From Haemaphysalis longicornis (taxonomy: Eukaryota > Arthropoda > Arachnida > Ixodida > Ixodidae): a stretch of DNA of 64,000 nucleotides. The stretch is taken from NCBI GenBank assembly GCA_013339765.2, contig JABSTR010001571.1, positions 1-64,000 of the forward strand, written 5' to 3'. How positions within the stretch are numbered: position 1 is the stretch's first letter; each line of letters begins with the position of its first letter. Positions 10,164 to 22,163 of this stretch are shown in pieces. Below the pieces are notes generated by a model. That model had not been told where the DNA came from. It did not search any database and saw nothing but the letters and a program-made list of their open reading frames with translations. A program made the position numbers and the translations under genes.

Positions 10164-13100
10164 ATGGGAAGAGACAAATATTGTTCTATGTAACTGCAGA
10201 GGCCTTTTGAATAATTTTGACGAAATGTACGAGATTCTGCATGTTAATCAGCAAATTGTAGTGTGTGTACAGGAAGCATTTGAATTTCAATCACACAAAT
10301 TTCTTGAAAAGTTACATGGTGTTCAGAAATGACAGGGATTGCTGCACACACTCTTCTGGTGGTGTGGCCATAATCGCCTTGAAATCATTAGCATGCCACC
10401 CTGTCATTTTGAACGCTCTCTTTGAGGCTGTAGCAATTCGAACAATACTATTTAAGCGGTTGATAACAGTATGCTTCATATATATTCCTCCTGATCTTGC
10501 ACTTTCGGGATCTGACTTCGAGGCACTGGTTGACCAGCTGCCCGAACCCGAACCATACATCTTCACAGGCGACCTTAATGCTCTAAATTATCTTTGAGGC
10601 TCTTCTCTTACGGATGCCCGGGGTGGCCCAGTAGAGAGGTTTCTAGCATCCTCTGGAGGACGCCTTTTCAACAATCAACAGCCTACATACCATAACATAG
10701 GACACAACACCTACTCAGAACTTGTCTTGGCTATTGGCTCCGCAGTTCTCTTTGCTCTTTTCGAGTGGGGTGTGGGCACTGACACATATGGTAGCGACCA
10801 CTTCCCCACCTCACTAACATATATTGGTAAAGGCCCATGCAGTGCATCTTCCCAGAACAGTTTCAATGAAGCAAGAGGTAACTGGAATACATTTACAGAC
10901 ACATCCATATTACACCACAAATCTATTGGACACCTAAACGTATGAAGAAGCTACCCAACTCCTGACGGCGCACATCCTCGACACCACCGAAACTTCCATT
11001 CCCACGCCTCGGGTGCCCCGCGCATTCAGAGGAGGCCGTGGTAGAATGAGGACTGTAGGAGGCCGCGAGAGGTCAGAATAAGGCGTGGGGTATCCTTCGT
11101 TGGTATCCCACGTCGGGTAACCTTTTTTCACTAGTACGGATTCTTGGGCAAGTTGGTGTGGCGATCTTGATGAATTCATAGCGCAAAAAGGACGAGGACA
11201 TAGAGAGAACACACAACACAGCGCTAACTTCCAACAAATTTTATTTCACACAAACGTACAAATATGTATCCCCAACCTTTTTTGTTCAAAAAGACCAAGG
11301 CCATTGGAAACCGTGTGCGCCGTGAAGCAAAACGAAATAGCTGCACTCATTATTAACATCCATACACTCATACACCAACAGCCACAAAGTCTGGACACGA
11401 ATACGATCAATAATAGGACTACAGACACACAGCCTGCCCCTGGTCATAAGAACAGGGGACCCACTGGAAGACCAGGCTAACACGCCCGTACAACACTTCC
11501 AACAATTGTCCAGCTCAGCCCATAACCCTAACCCTTTCATGCAACACAGAATATCTGCATAGAAAAAGCCATTACGTGAAAAAGGCAAATCAAAACCTTT
11601 TTACTACTCTGTATTCGCACTCTATGATTTGAGGGCTGCCCTGAGCAAGTGCCATCCTTCAGCTCCAGGCGCAGATATGATTACATATACCATGATACAA
11701 CACGTACATCCAGACACGCTTGAGACACTGCTACACCTACACAACAAAATATGGCTTTCGGGGCAGGTTGTAAGGTCTTGGACGGAGGCCGTTGTAGTGT
11801 CTTTCTTAAAAGAAGAGAAGGACCATTCCTCTTGCGATAGCTATCGACCCATTCCCCTGACCAGCTGCCTGTGCAAGCTTCCTGAGAAGATGATAAACGG
11901 GAGACTCATGTTCTTCTTAGAGTATAATGGTCTTCTCGAGAGCTGCCAGGCTGGCTTCAGGGCGGGGAGATCCACCAATGATCAACTGCTTGCATTCAAA
12001 TCATATATAAAGGGTGCTTTCGCTCACAATCAGTTCTGTCTTACGGTGTTTTTTTGTCATCGATAAGGCCTATGGTACCACATGGCGTTACTGCATGCTT
12101 AGTGCCCTCAACTCATTCGGTGGCTCGGGTAATATGTCAAATGCCTTTATTAATTACTAGTCGGAGAGAACCTTTCACGTGAGAGTCTGTAGTGCACCCT
12201 GAAAGGCTCATGTGCAATAAAATTGCGTCCCGCAAGGTGGACTTTTGAGCTGCGCTCTTTTTGCATAATTAGGAGGACCTCTCTTGTGAAGTATTTGCCA
12301 CCTACAATCTATTCTTCTAAGTATTAAGATGGCGTCCAGATATCTTTTAAATGATGTAATCTGTCCCTCTGCATACGTCAAGTCCAGCTGGGCGTCAAGA
12401 AACTTAGCGGCTGGGCAAACATGAACAATTTTAGACAGAATCCGGCAAAAAGCTTTTGCGTTGGTTCTCCATGAAGCGTGCGGTTTACCCGGACCTATAC
12501 ATTACTCATGGCGTTTCGCTTCCTGTGAACAAGGAGAACAAGTTTTTAGGTGTTGTGTTTGACCACAAACTCACATTCATTCCTCAAACCAAGCAACAGA
12601 AGCATAGACGTCTCAAAACAATGAATATCCTTAAGGTCTTCTCACACCAATTGTATGGTGCCGACCATGAACTCCTGCTGCGCATGTATACCTCTTTCAT
12701 TGCATCTCGTTTGGATTGTGGCAGTGTGGTGTATGGGTCGCCGACAAAAACAGCATTGAGAATGCTCGACTCAGTGCTACACTTGGGGCTTCACCTTGCG
12801 TCGGGTGCTTTAGGCACTAGCCCCGTCCAAAGTTTGTATGCTGCGTGTAACACGTGGTGCACTGACAACAAATAAACGTACATGAACTAGCTCTACGCTT
12901 TTAAATTTTCATCGCTGAATAATCATCGTTTTAAGCCTGTTTTATTGACACATCCACATATCCACTGTTTGTAAATCGCGTGTCCGTTTCTCTGCCATTC
13001 TCATTTAGGGTGAGACAGGAAGCTACGGGTTTCAACATCTCCTTTTAAGGCATTTACACCTCTTCTTTTACTGACGTTTTCACACCCTGGCAGCTTCAAA

Positions 13101-13960
13101 CTGTATATTGTGACATGTTTTTCATAAAAATGGATAAAACCTGGATACCACAAACTGCTATTTTGCAGCACTTCCGCTCCCTGCAGTATAAGTATCAATG
13201 TGCAGAGTTTTGTAGTGACGCATCAAAAACAGCAACAATGGTGCCTTGCTCTGCTCATGGGCCAAACTTTGATGCATGCAGAACCATGAGCACATACTCC
13301 ACAATTTACTCAGCTGAAGCATATGGAATCTCACTCATTGCACAACACATTATTGAACGCAAACTGTCAAAATTCATCATATATACAGATTCCTTGAGTG
13401 TCGTGCGCGCATTGGCATCACAAAAGCCATACCAAAACAGAATTGTCAGTATTTTTTTCAGCACTATCATGCCTATGTTTGCCCACAATCTTGTTCTGCT
13501 GTAGTGCTGGGTTCCAGGCCACGCTGGGATTGCTGGCAATGAGGTTGCTGAGCAGAAAGCCGGTGTTGCCGCACTCCGGAAAGCAGTAGGTATAACAATA
13601 CTACCAAACAGTGACCTTAAGCCACAAATTGGACACCTTCGTAGCAAATGGCAAGCACAGTGGAATGAACAGACAGATAACAAACTACACGTAATAAAAC
13701 CACACTTGGCACGGTACACAACTGACTCACACAACCGACACACGGAAGTCGCCTTGGGTAGGCTAGGGATAGAGCACACCCATGCAACGCACTCTTATCT
13801 GCCAACGGCATCTTCAAGAGCCCAGTGCAGCAGGTGCAGAGAGCCCCTATCGGTAGTTCACATACTCATTCAATGCAAGGCCCTTGACACCACACGACGC
13901 AAACACGTTGCACAACTGTACAGACAAGACATGCCGTTTTACCCATCATGCTTTGCAGGA
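10164..13960 (+). pseudogene. LINE copy A ORF2 (EN-RT-RNase H), broken
   Basis: The polyprotein in order: AP endonuclease pieces at 10164-10830 (NCRGLLNN, VCVQEAFEF where copy B has VQETHL, FIYIPPDLA, FTGDLNAL, GSDHFPTS); RT pieces at 11629-12875 (ITYTMIQHVHPD, YRPIPLTSCLCKL, QAGFRAGRSTNDQLL, and the thumb region FLGVVFDHKLTF); RNase H at 13115-13600 (FCSDASKT, SAEAYGI, IYTDSLSVVRAL, and GHAGIAGN with one frame change); and a C-terminal CSRCREPLSVVHILIQC zinc motif near 13827. The catalytic YxDD region of the RT (about 12060-12400) is too damaged to read. Frameshifts, stops and a nested insertion make it inactive. Confidence 0.85.
11129..11273 (-). mobile_element. PLE 3' tail nested in LINE copy A
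   Basis: 145 bp absent from LINE copy B, flanked by identical 10-bp AACCTTTTTT at 11119-11128 and 11274-11283. On the minus strand the insert contains AATAAAATTTGTTGGAAGTT, GCGCTGTGTTGTG and CCAACTTGCCCAA, which resemble PLE 3' tails elsewhere in the window (41.5 kb and 45.4 kb). It is therefore read as a severely 5'-truncated PLE insertion, younger than the LINE. Confidence 0.7.
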
Positions 13961-14212
13961 GACGAGCCCACGTTTTCTATCAAGCGTGTTTTTAATTTCC
14001 GAACTGATGTCAAGTTTTTACATCTCATTTATAACCATGCATCATGGCAACCTGGCCCTTTATACCAGTCACCTACATGCATTCGCTTCACATTTGTTTT
14101 TACTGAGTACTTCTTAGTATTAATGGCAGATGTGTACTCATCAAATAACTTTGTGTTTGGGGCTCTTGGCCTTGTAGGCCTTGCGCCATCAAACTCCAAC
14201 CATCACATCACA

Positions 14213-14226
14213 CTATCTGACGACCT
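14213..14226 (+). repeat. 3' target-site duplication of LINE copy A
   Basis: CTATCTGACGACCT, the partner of 8492-8505, directly follows the LINE 3' CATCACATCACA tail. Confidence 0.6.
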
Positions 14227-14319
14227 TAGTGTAGTGGTTTCATGCATCGCTCTAGTTTTGAATGCGACTACTTGGGTCTTCTTGGGGGCCTTTGTTGCCT
14301 CAGTGCATTATTACGGTGA

Positions 14320-15715
14320 TTCCTTCGTGTAGAGGATACCAAAACGACCTCTCACTTGTTTGCTGAAAATAACGCCAAATTGTTTTCCAATGCTTTTGCA
14401 ATGCTGAGTGATTTACCTGGCAAGACGAATCTGGTAGAATGCCGACTTGAACTAACCAGCACCACTCCAGTTCACGTTAAACAGTACCCTATTCCTATTG
14501 CCCTCAAACACCCAATTGAAGAAGTGAAAGATATGCTACGATTGGACGTTATTGAGCGATCTACATCACTGTACAATGCCCCACTGGTTGCGGTCCAGAA
14601 ACCCGACAACACTATCCGGCTATGTGTTGATTACCAGGAGTTAAACAAACTGCTTGTCGCTCACTGTGAACCTATTCCTCAGATCGACGTGATTCTTGCA
14701 CAAGTCTGACCTAACAAGTATTACTCAAAGTTCGATTTCACTTAGTGGTACTGGCAGATACCAATGGCGCCAGAATGCCGCCTTAAGACCGCATTTTAAT
14801 GCCCGTCTGGATTTTATCAATTCATGTTCATGCCCTTTGGAATCAAAACAGCGCCCGCAGTCTACGCTAGACTTATGCGGAAAGTCTTTGAAGGCATCCC
14901 AAATGTGTACCACTACTTTGACGATGTTCTAATCGCCACTGAATCCTGGAATGAACTTTGGAACACAATGATAATGATTTTTAGACGAATTCGGGATGCG
15001 AAGCTCACCATCTAACCTAAAACATCGCACATCGGACAAGAAAGTGTGTTCTGTGTGGGACACAAAATAGGTCATCGTCGAATAGAGCTCACGGAGATCA
15101 CGCTGGAAAAGATACTTGGCTGTAAACGACCTCAAACCAAGAAACAAGTTAGGTCATTTCTTGGCCTCACGGGATTGTACCATCAGTTTATTCCGCACTA
15201 CGTTGAACTAGCCAAGTCCCTCACGGATCTGACCCGAAAGAATGCAAGAAACCCGAGTCAGTGGAATGAAAACAACGAATAAGCATTTTCGGTGCTGAAG
15301 GAAAAGCTATCGTCAGCTTCGTTCCTCGGAACGCCAGATATTTAGGGAAGCTTTGTCCTCCGAACTGACGCATCGGACCTGAGCCTTGGAGCCGTTCTCT
15401 TACAAGAGATGGAGGGGAAACTTCATCCTCTATCGTATGCTAGCCAAGCCCTGTCCCCCCGAGAAAGCAGGTATTCAACTGTAGAACGCGAATGATTAGC
15501 GCTCGTGTGGGCCGTGTGGAAGTACCACCTGTAGTTATGTGGTAAGCACTTCGTTTTACAAACCGACCACCAGCCGTTAGAGTACCTGCAAACTGCAAAA
15601 CATTTCAACAACCGGGTTCTGCGGTGTAGCCGGTTTTTGCAGGAATACTCGTTTACTGTGCACTACATTAAGGGTAGTGAAAATATTGGTGCTGACTTTC
15701 TTAGCCTAGTGTAGT
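14320..15715 (+). pseudogene. Ty3/Gypsy pol fragment (RT-RNase H)
   Basis: An LTR-retrotransposon pol fragment lacking gag, protease and integrase. Segments: pre-RT and RT fingers (14356-14709, with VIERSTSLYNAPLVAVQKPD and RLCVDYQELNK), RT palm (14820-15014, with MPFGIKTAPAVYARLM and the catalytic box YHYFDDVLIAT), RT thumb or connection (15046-15282, with RSFLGLTGLYHQFIPHY), and RNase H (15290-15715, with LRTDASDLSLGAVL and LQTDHQPLEYL). In-frame stops lie near 14707, 15013, 15280, 15343, 15494 and 15533, and the frame changes near 14705. The order and motifs fit Ty3/Gypsy. It is inactive. Confidence 0.85.
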
Positions 15716-15818
15716 GACAATTCGTAGGGCTTTGTGATCCAAAGTGTGTGAATTTGTGTGATGGTTTTCTCGGGTTGTGATTTTTTTAAAGTGTGTTGTA
15801 TACCCCAACAACGTTCTT

Positions 15819-15831
15819 AAGTGGGGAGCCG
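15819..15831 (+). other. Putative polypurine tract
   Basis: AAGTGGGGAGCCG immediately precedes the proposed LTR start and follows the end of pol, the expected place for plus-strand priming. Confidence 0.4.
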
Positions 15832-16528
15832 TGTGATGAGATAGAGGATCATGGTGGTGCGCGCATCGGAAATGGCCTCGACGGCGACAAAGAGCAACTG
15901 TATAAATTGGACAATCACCCTGTTGGGGCATGTGCTACCTAGGTGTAGCAACCAGGGAACGGGCAGAATTGCCCGAGAAGAAGGCACGGGAAAGAAAAAG
16001 ATGAGGAAAGAGTGTCTGGGTGACATTGGATGATTAGGAAGAACATGGTTATCAGGGATACCTGGAAGACGCGGTAGCCGAGCTCCATCGAGGCTGTCGT
16101 CAGGACGCCCGGATAACCAGCGAGGCTGCGGTGCCATCCGCGCCTTACCTGTATCGACCGCGCATTGAATAGCCGGAATCGACTGTGTGACGTCGTGCCC
16201 CCTCCTGCCGATCTACCGACAGTCTTCCAGACTGGAACAGGCTAACACCTTATCATTGAGTGCGCCCTATTAAGTGCGGCGTTTTATTTATCAAGGGTGT
16301 CTCTTCAAACGGACGTATGAAATGTTGATTTCTGTACGCAGTTACAGAGCTTGGTGTCTGTAGGATTGACTCTAATGTAGCTCTCTTTTTGTAGCTGTAG
16401 CATACTGTCATAGTTTTAGCGCGTCTCGTCTTGAGATCAATGTCCGTCTTCATCTGATACGTCCGTTTCAAGTGCCTGTCTCGTATGTGCGACGTTAATC
16501 CCGACCCCTAGCCACGAATACCATCACA
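15832..16528 (+). mobile_element. Probable 3' LTR of the Ty3/Gypsy fragment
   Basis: The segment begins TGTGATGAG and ends CCATCACA, giving the perfect 6-bp terminal inverted repeat TGTGAT/ATCACA of an LTR (697 bp). It lies just after the pol fragment and a purine-rich tract. A TATAAA-like string (TATAAATTGG) occurs near 15901. No second LTR is in the window, so the ends cannot be confirmed by pairwise comparison and the call is inference. Confidence 0.45.
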
Positions 16529-16968
16529 GTATTATACTTGGGTTATAAAAAAAAGGAATCCTTGGTGCGGGGCTACTTCCCACTTTGAAAAAGAGTTTGG
16601 TGCTGGCTGGCATTGGAGGTACATACGTTGAAGAATAATCGAACACATCCCTGAACACTCTTACACGAGGAGAGAGCTGGATGATACACAGGCTCGAACT
16701 TGAGACAGTTTAGTCAATAAAATTACGAAAAAAACTACAGGTTGCCTGCGGACACAGAAGGGTGTCACGTGACGTTTTTATGTCTTTTACTACACGCTGC
16801 ACAGTGTTAAAATTTGCAAGAAAACTGGCTTCTTCGAGTAAAGTAAAGTTTTGAAAATGAAAATTACCCTTTTCTAATACTGGTAGCTTTCTGGATGTGT
16901 TCAGCCCGCTATAAAAACACCGTTTGACAATCCAGTCATCTCAGTTCAAGTTAGTGAAGCGCAGCATA
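16529..16968. other. Flank between the Gypsy fragment and LINE copy B
   Basis: AT-rich sequence with no coding signal recognised. Confidence 0.4.
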
Positions 16969-16983
16969 GCATCACTGTGTTTT
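16969..16983 (+). repeat. 3' target-site duplication of LINE copy B
   Basis: GCATCACTGTGTTTT here and GCATGACTGTGTTTT at 22536-22550 differ at one of 15 bases and bracket the element exactly. Confidence 0.8.
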
Positions 16984-17260
16984 GATGATGATGGTTAGAG
17001 TTTTTTGGCGCAAGGCCAGCTGGGGCAAAGAGCGCCAAACAAAAGTATCTAAAATAAAATAGTAGCTACTAAAGCCAAAACAACAATAAAATCAATTAAC
17101 GGCAATGGTGATGGCCGGTATATAGGGCCAGATTTGATTATGCGTGATAAAAAATGAGGTTTAAAAAATTCACATCTGACAAGTACTCAAACACACGTTT
17201 AACAGAAAACATGGCATCGTCACCTAGAAACAGAGATGGATGTAGGGGAATATGTTGTCT

Positions 17261-20200
17261 CTAGAGTTCTCTGAAGTGTTTGTGTCGTGCTGTGTGAAGT
17301 GCCCTGCGTGTGATTAGTATGTGCCCTACGGATAGGGCCTCTCCGCACCTGCTGCACTGGGGTCTAGAAGATCCCGACAGCAGATACGAGTGCGTCGCAT
17401 GGTTGTGCCCTATCCGCAGCCTACCCAAGGCGACTTCCGTGTGTCTGTTGTGTGAGTCAGCCGTGTACCGTCCCAAGTGTGGCTTTATTACATGTAGTTT
17501 GTTGTCTGTCTGTTCGTCCCAGTGTGTTTGCCATGTTCTGTGCAGGTGTTGTCTTATGTGTGGCTTGAGGTCTGTGTAGGGTATCATTGTAATGTCGACA
17601 GTGTTCCTGAGTGCAGCAGCAGCGGCCCTCTCGTCTGCCAACTCGTTCCCAGCGATCACAGCGTGTCCTGGGACCCAGCAGAGGAGCAGCTGATGCTTCT
17701 GTGCATACACAGACATGATAGTGTTAAATACAAGATTAACTATGTGGTTTTTGGGGGGTGTATGCGATGACAGTGCGCGAACAACACTCAAGGAATCTGT
17801 GTAAATGGTAGACTTCGGAATTTGATTTTCAAGTATGTGTCGCACAATGAGTAACATTCCATATGCTTCTGCTGAAAAAATTGTCGTGTGGACGCTCATG
17901 GTTCTGGCTGCACTGAAATTCGGACCATGAGCAGCGCAGGAGACCATAGTCGAGGTTTTAGACGCGTCACTGTAAAATTCTGCAAGTGGGTATTTAAACT
18001 GCAGAGCCAGAAAGTGCTGCAGTATTGCAGCTCGCGGTACCCGATTTTTGTCAAGTTTAATAAAAGAAATGTCGGAGGACACAGGACGAACTTTCCAAGG
18101 AGGTAAAATGTCTGAAAAGGATGATCTGTACACATCTAAAAACGAAGCGCTCAGATACGAGGCTCGCTCTCTCACTCTAAGTGTAAAGGGCAGAGGAACG
18201 GATGGGCGATTTACAAAAAGCACTGATGTGGATGTGTCGTTAAAGACCGGATAAAAAGGATGGTTATTCAGCGAAGAAATTTTAAAAGCATAAAGCAAGT
18301 CCATGTATGTCCGTTGGTTGTCAAGGCTCCACTTATTACACTCGACATACAGACTCTCGACAGGGCTAGTGCGAAAAGCACCCGACGCAAGCCGTAGCCG
18401 CAAGTGTAGCACTGGGTCAAGCATCCGCAACGCTGTTTTAGTCGCCGACCCATATACCACACTGCCATAGTCTAAACGAGACCCAACCAAAGCAGTATAG
18501 AGCCGTAGTAGGAGTTCTTTGTCGGAACCATACGATTGATGGGAGAGAACCTTAAGTATATTCATTGTTTTCAGACATTTATGTTTAAGTTTCTTGATGT
18601 GTGGAATGAATGTGAGTTTCTGGTCAAACACAACACCTAAGAACTTGTGCTCCTTGTTCACAGGAAGCGACACGCCATTCAGAGTAATGTCTGGGTCCGG
18701 ATGGACCCCGCGCTTCCTGGAGAACACAACGCAGGAGCTTTTTGCAGGATTCAATTTAAACCTATTCTTGTCTGCCCAGACCGCAAGCTTCTTGACACCA
18801 AGCTGGACATGACGTTCGCATATTGACATAATACATGATTTAAAGATATTTGCACGTCGTCTACATACATAGAATAAGAGATTGTTGGTGGCAGTGCTTT
18901 TCCAAGAGAGTTCATCTTTACGATAAAGAGAGTGCCACTCAACACGCCACCTTTCGGGACGCCATTTTTTGGACGTGAACCTTTGAAAGTGCACAACCAA
19001 CTCTTACTCTGAACGCTCTCTCCGACAAATAACTAACAAGGGTGTTCAACATATTACCCGGAACACCGAACGACCTGAGGTCACTAAGGATCCCATAACG
19101 CCAAGCGGTGTCGTAGGCCTTCTCGAGGTCGAAAGAGACAGTTAAGCAGTACTGCTTATGCACGAAGGCATCCTTGATGTATGAGTCAAGTGCAACCAGT
19201 TGATCGTTCGTCGATCGTCCCACCCTAAAGCCTGCCTGGCAGCTCTCGAGAAGACCATTGTACTCGAGGAAGTACACTAGCCTGCGATTGATCATCTTCT
19301 CGAAGATCTTGCACAGGCAGCTCGTCAGGGCTATTGGACGGTAACTTGAGGGGGACGACGGGTCCTTTCCCTCCTTCAAGAAAGCCACTACAATGGCCTC
19401 CCTCCAAGAGTGTGGAATGTGCCCCGAAAGCCATATTTTATTATATAGATGTAAAGTGCTTCAAGTGTGTCTGCGTGTAGGTGTTGTATCATTGTGTATG
19501 TAATGTTGTCTGGGCCTGGAGCTGAGGCTTTACACGTGCTCAGAGTAGCCCTCAGCTCATGTAGTGAAAACAGGGAGTTGTAAGAAGTCTGTGATTTGTT
19601 GTTGTCGTGTAGGGACTTCTTTTCACAAGAGGCTTTAAACTTCAGGAAAGTGTTCGTGTAGTGTGCTGAACTGGACACGTGTTGGAAGAGTTGTGCGAGT
19701 GTGTCAGCCTGGTCTTCCAGTGTGTCCCCTGTTGTACTGAGCAGGGGCAGGCTGTGTGTATGTTGTCCTTTGAGTTTGCGTATACGTGTCCATACCTCGC
19801 GTGTGTCTGCGTATGAGTTTATAGATGTTATGATTGAGCGCCAACTCTCTCGTTTTGCCTCACGGCGCACACGTTTTCCTAACGCCTTGGCCCGTTTGAA
19901 CAAAATGAGGTTACCCGACGTGGGATACCGACGAAGGACACCCCACGCCTTGTTCTGGGCCTCTCGAGCCCGCGTACAGTCCTCATTCCACCACGGCCTC
20001 CGCTGGTTGCGCGGGGCACCAGAGGCGTGGGGAATGGACTTTTTGGCGGCGTCGAGGATGTGCGCCGTGAGGAGTTGTGCGGCTTCATCTACGTGTAGGT
20101 GTGCTATGGATGTGTGGTGTAGTTTCGATGTCTCTGTAAATGTGTTACAGTTAGCTCGTACTTCATTGAACCTATTATGGGAAGATGAACTGCTTGGGCC

Positions 20201-20862
20201 TTTACCTATATATCTAAGTGAGGTGGGGAAGTGGTCACTACCATATGGGTCAGTTCCCACACCCCACTCGAGAAGAGGAAAGAGAACTGTGGAGCCAATA
20301 GCCAAGTCAATACATGAGTATATGTTGTGTCTTATGTTATGATATCATGGCTGTTTATTGTTGAAAAGGCATGCTTCAGAAGATGTCAGGAATTTCTCTA
20401 TCAGGCGACCTCGGGCATCCGTTCGGGAGGAGCCCCAAAGAGGGTTGTGTGCATTAAGGTCGCCTGTTAGAATGTACGGTTCGGGCAGCTGGTCGACCAG
20501 CGCCTCGAAGACAGAGCTCGAAAGTGCAACATCAGGAGGAATGTAAATGGAGCATACCGTTATCAGCCTATTAAAAATTATTGTGCGGACGGCTACAGCC
20601 TTAAGGACGGTGTTCAAGGTGACAGGGTGGCATGCTAAGGATTTGCGGGCGATTACGGCCACACCGCCAGAAGAGTGTGTGCAGCCATCCCTGTCTTTCC
20701 TGTATGCCAGGTAACTATTCAAGAAATTTGTGTCTTTGGAATTCAGATGTGTTTCCTGGACACACATAAACTTGGCTGGTTGGCATGCAGAATCTCATGC
20801 ACATCGTCAAGATTATTCAGAAGGCCTCTGCAGTTCCATTGAACTATGTTTTCTCTTCCCAT
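17261..20862 (-). pseudogene. LINE copy B ORF2 (EN-RT-RNase H), frameshifted
   Basis: The start MGRENIVQWNCRGLL at 20862 fits, since an ATG precedes the conserved endonuclease beginning. Domains in order: AP endonuclease (about 20862-20250: VQETHLNS, IYIPPDVA, LTGDLNAHNPLWG, GSDHFPTS); RT (about 19600-18600: YRPIALTSCLCKIFEKM, QAGFRVGRSTNDQL, VSFDLEKAYDTAW, catalytic SMYVDDVQI, KHKFLGVV-like FLGVVFDQKL); RNase H (about 18000-17580: EFYSDASKTS, IYTDSLSVVRALS, WVPGHAVIAGNELAD); and a C-terminal CSRCGEALSVGHIL zinc motif near 17340. Frameshifts occur near 20770, 20345, 19390, 18960 and 18830. All catalytic acidic positions I can check look intact, so the damage is by frameshift rather than active-site loss. 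Confidence 0.9.
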
Positions 20863-20895
20863 TAGGATGTGTTAGAGCTACTGCAGAGTGATTAT

Positions 20896-21480
20896 TTATG
20901 TAGGGTCTTTCGGGGCTTGGACTCTTGGAAGGGGTTTTCTGGCCTTCTCTACTGACCTGGATGTCGCAGCCCGTTCCTTCCGCTGCGATGAAAGCTGGAA
21001 GGGCTCGACGTCCATGTCGTCATCTGATGGAAAGGGGGTGCCCAGCGGACTGGGCCCCCTTGACGTGGTACCCTTTCGGGCGTTCTTTGCCTGCGCTGCC
21101 AGTGCCGAAGGCGTGGGGAGCACGACAGATGGCACAGGCAGTGAGACGGGGGAGGGGGTCGCTGCGACTGCCTCCATCTCCTCCGTGCCCTTGCTAATGC
21201 TTGGGCCGGTGGAGAGGAAGCAGTGGATGCAGTGGCATCCCCAACAGACGTTGTTGCCACCACAGCCGCTGCTGGGCGAGCGAGCGGTGCAGAGGCTGCT
21301 TGGGCTGCCTGAGGCGACCCAGGGTGGGGGCGGAGGCGGGACCAAGTCCGACTCGCGGTACTGGGTCCCCGCCGAAACCAGACACCGCTCCGCCCCCCGG
21401 CGAGCCGCGTCGGCGTACCTCCCCAGGGGGAAAGAGGCCAACCTCTTCCGCGCCTCTGGGAAGGTGATGTTTTTTGTCAT
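20896..21480 (-). CDS. LINE copy B, ORF1 continuation in the -1 frame
   Basis: An open 194-codon frame beginning MTKNITFPEARKRLASF. The ITFPEAR block normally follows the zinc knuckles in gag-like ORF1 proteins of this type, so this is read as the ORF1 C-terminus displaced by -1. The rest is rich in Pro, Ser and Ala and ends with an acidic patch, FPSDDDMDVEPF, shared with copy A. It overlaps no ORF2 domain. It could be a separate small ORF starting at its own ATG, but copy A has GTC at that position. It may be expressed only through frameshifting, or not at all. Confidence 0.55.
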   Translation of the reverse strand: MTKNITFPEARKRLASFPLGRYADAARRGAERCLVSAGTQYRESDLVPPPPPPWVASGSPSSLCTARSPSSGCGGNNVCWGCHCIHCFLSTGPSISKGTEEMEAVAATPSPVSLPVPSVVLPTPSALAAQAKNARKGTTSRGPSPLGTPFPSDDDMDVEPFQLSSQRKERAATSRSVEKARKPLPRVQAPKDPT

Positions 21481-21491
21481 TTTTAGATGGA

Positions 21492-22163
21492 TTATTTCTT
21501 TTCCACTTGGAATTTCTCACACTTCCTGGAGTAGGCCGCATGAGGGCCCCTGCAGTTTGCACATGTGAGGTTGTCAGAATTGCAATTGTCAGTGGGGTGG
21601 TCCTGCGCTGCACATTTCGCACAGGTTGTTTTGCCGCTGCAAGAGGTTGTACTGTGCCCGAACCGCTGGCACTTAAAGCATCGGCGCGGGTTCGGTATGT
21701 ACGGGCGAATAGAGCATCGGATGTAGCCTGCATTTATATATTGCGGAAGTGTCGAACGGTCGAACGTCAGGATAATGTGTTTGGTGGGGATTATCTTATC
21801 GTCCCTGCGCATCGTGATGCGGCGCACAGCTGTGACGCCCTGGTCCTTTAACCCTTCAAGAAGGTCGGAATCTTTTTCTGTAAGGAGATCCGACTCTGAA
21901 ATCACACCCTGGGAGCTGTTCAGCCTCCGGTGGGGCGTGATCTTGATGTCCAGATCATGGATGCGAGTTTGGGCAAGAAGTGTGCGGGATTGTTTTTCAT
22001 TGTTGAGTTCGACAAGGATTTCTCCTGTCCTGAGCTTTTTGGCTTCATACTTTTCACCTAATGTGCTTTGCAGAAATTTCGAGACAAGGAATACTGACAG
22101 TGAAGCGACGGGTCTCGTTGGGTCAGCTGACTCGATCACAAGAAAACGAGAATAGTTATTCAT
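21492..22163 (-). CDS. LINE copy B ORF1, gag-like zinc-knuckle protein
   Basis: A 223-residue open frame starting MNNYSRFLVIESADP. The N-terminal half resembles the RRM-like domain of I-type ORF1 proteins. Near the C-terminus are three zinc knuckles: CFKCQRFGHSTTSC and CAKCAAQDHPTDNC (both CX2CX4HX4C, about residues 161-193) and CANCRGPHAAYSRKC (CX2CX3HX6C, about 201-215). In related elements this protein binds element RNA and forms the ribonucleoprotein. The frame ends at TAA 21492-21494 inside an A-rich run just after the knuckles, and conserved coding sequence resumes in the -1 frame. Confidence 0.85.
   Translation of the reverse strand: MNNYSRFLVIESADPTRPVASLSVFLVSKFLQSTLGEKYEAKKLRTGEILVELNNEKQSRTLLAQTRIHDLDIKITPHRRLNSSQGVISESDLLTEKDSDLLEGLKDQGVTAVRRITMRRDDKIIPTKHIILTFDRSTLPQYINAGYIRCSIRPYIPNPRRCFKCQRFGHSTTSCSGKTTCAKCAAQDHPTDNCNSDNLTCANCRGPHAAYSRKCEKFQVEKK

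Larger units (their letters stand above)
8506..14212 (+). mobile_element. I-clade LINE, copy A, near full length
   Basis: A non-LTR retrotransposon with a 5' UTR starting at the palindrome CCCCGCACGGGGC, ORF1 (gag-like with zinc knuckles), then ORF2 with AP-type endonuclease, RT and RNase H. The 3' end reads GGCCTTGCGCCATC followed by CATCACATCACA repeats. The order of domains, presence of RNase H and lack of a poly(A) tail fit the I clade. It is collinear with copy B (opposite strand, 16984-22535), and comparison locates its damage: lost ORF1 start, several frameshifts in both ORFs, a nested insertion at 11129-11273, and stops in the RT. Imperfect target-site duplications flank it. It is more decayed than copy B. 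Confidence 0.9.

Noticed and set aside
20345..21568. Plus-strand long open frames (such as 20888-21568) as genes
   Set aside because: They are antisense shadows of LINE copy B, whose minus-strand frames carry the recognisable domains.
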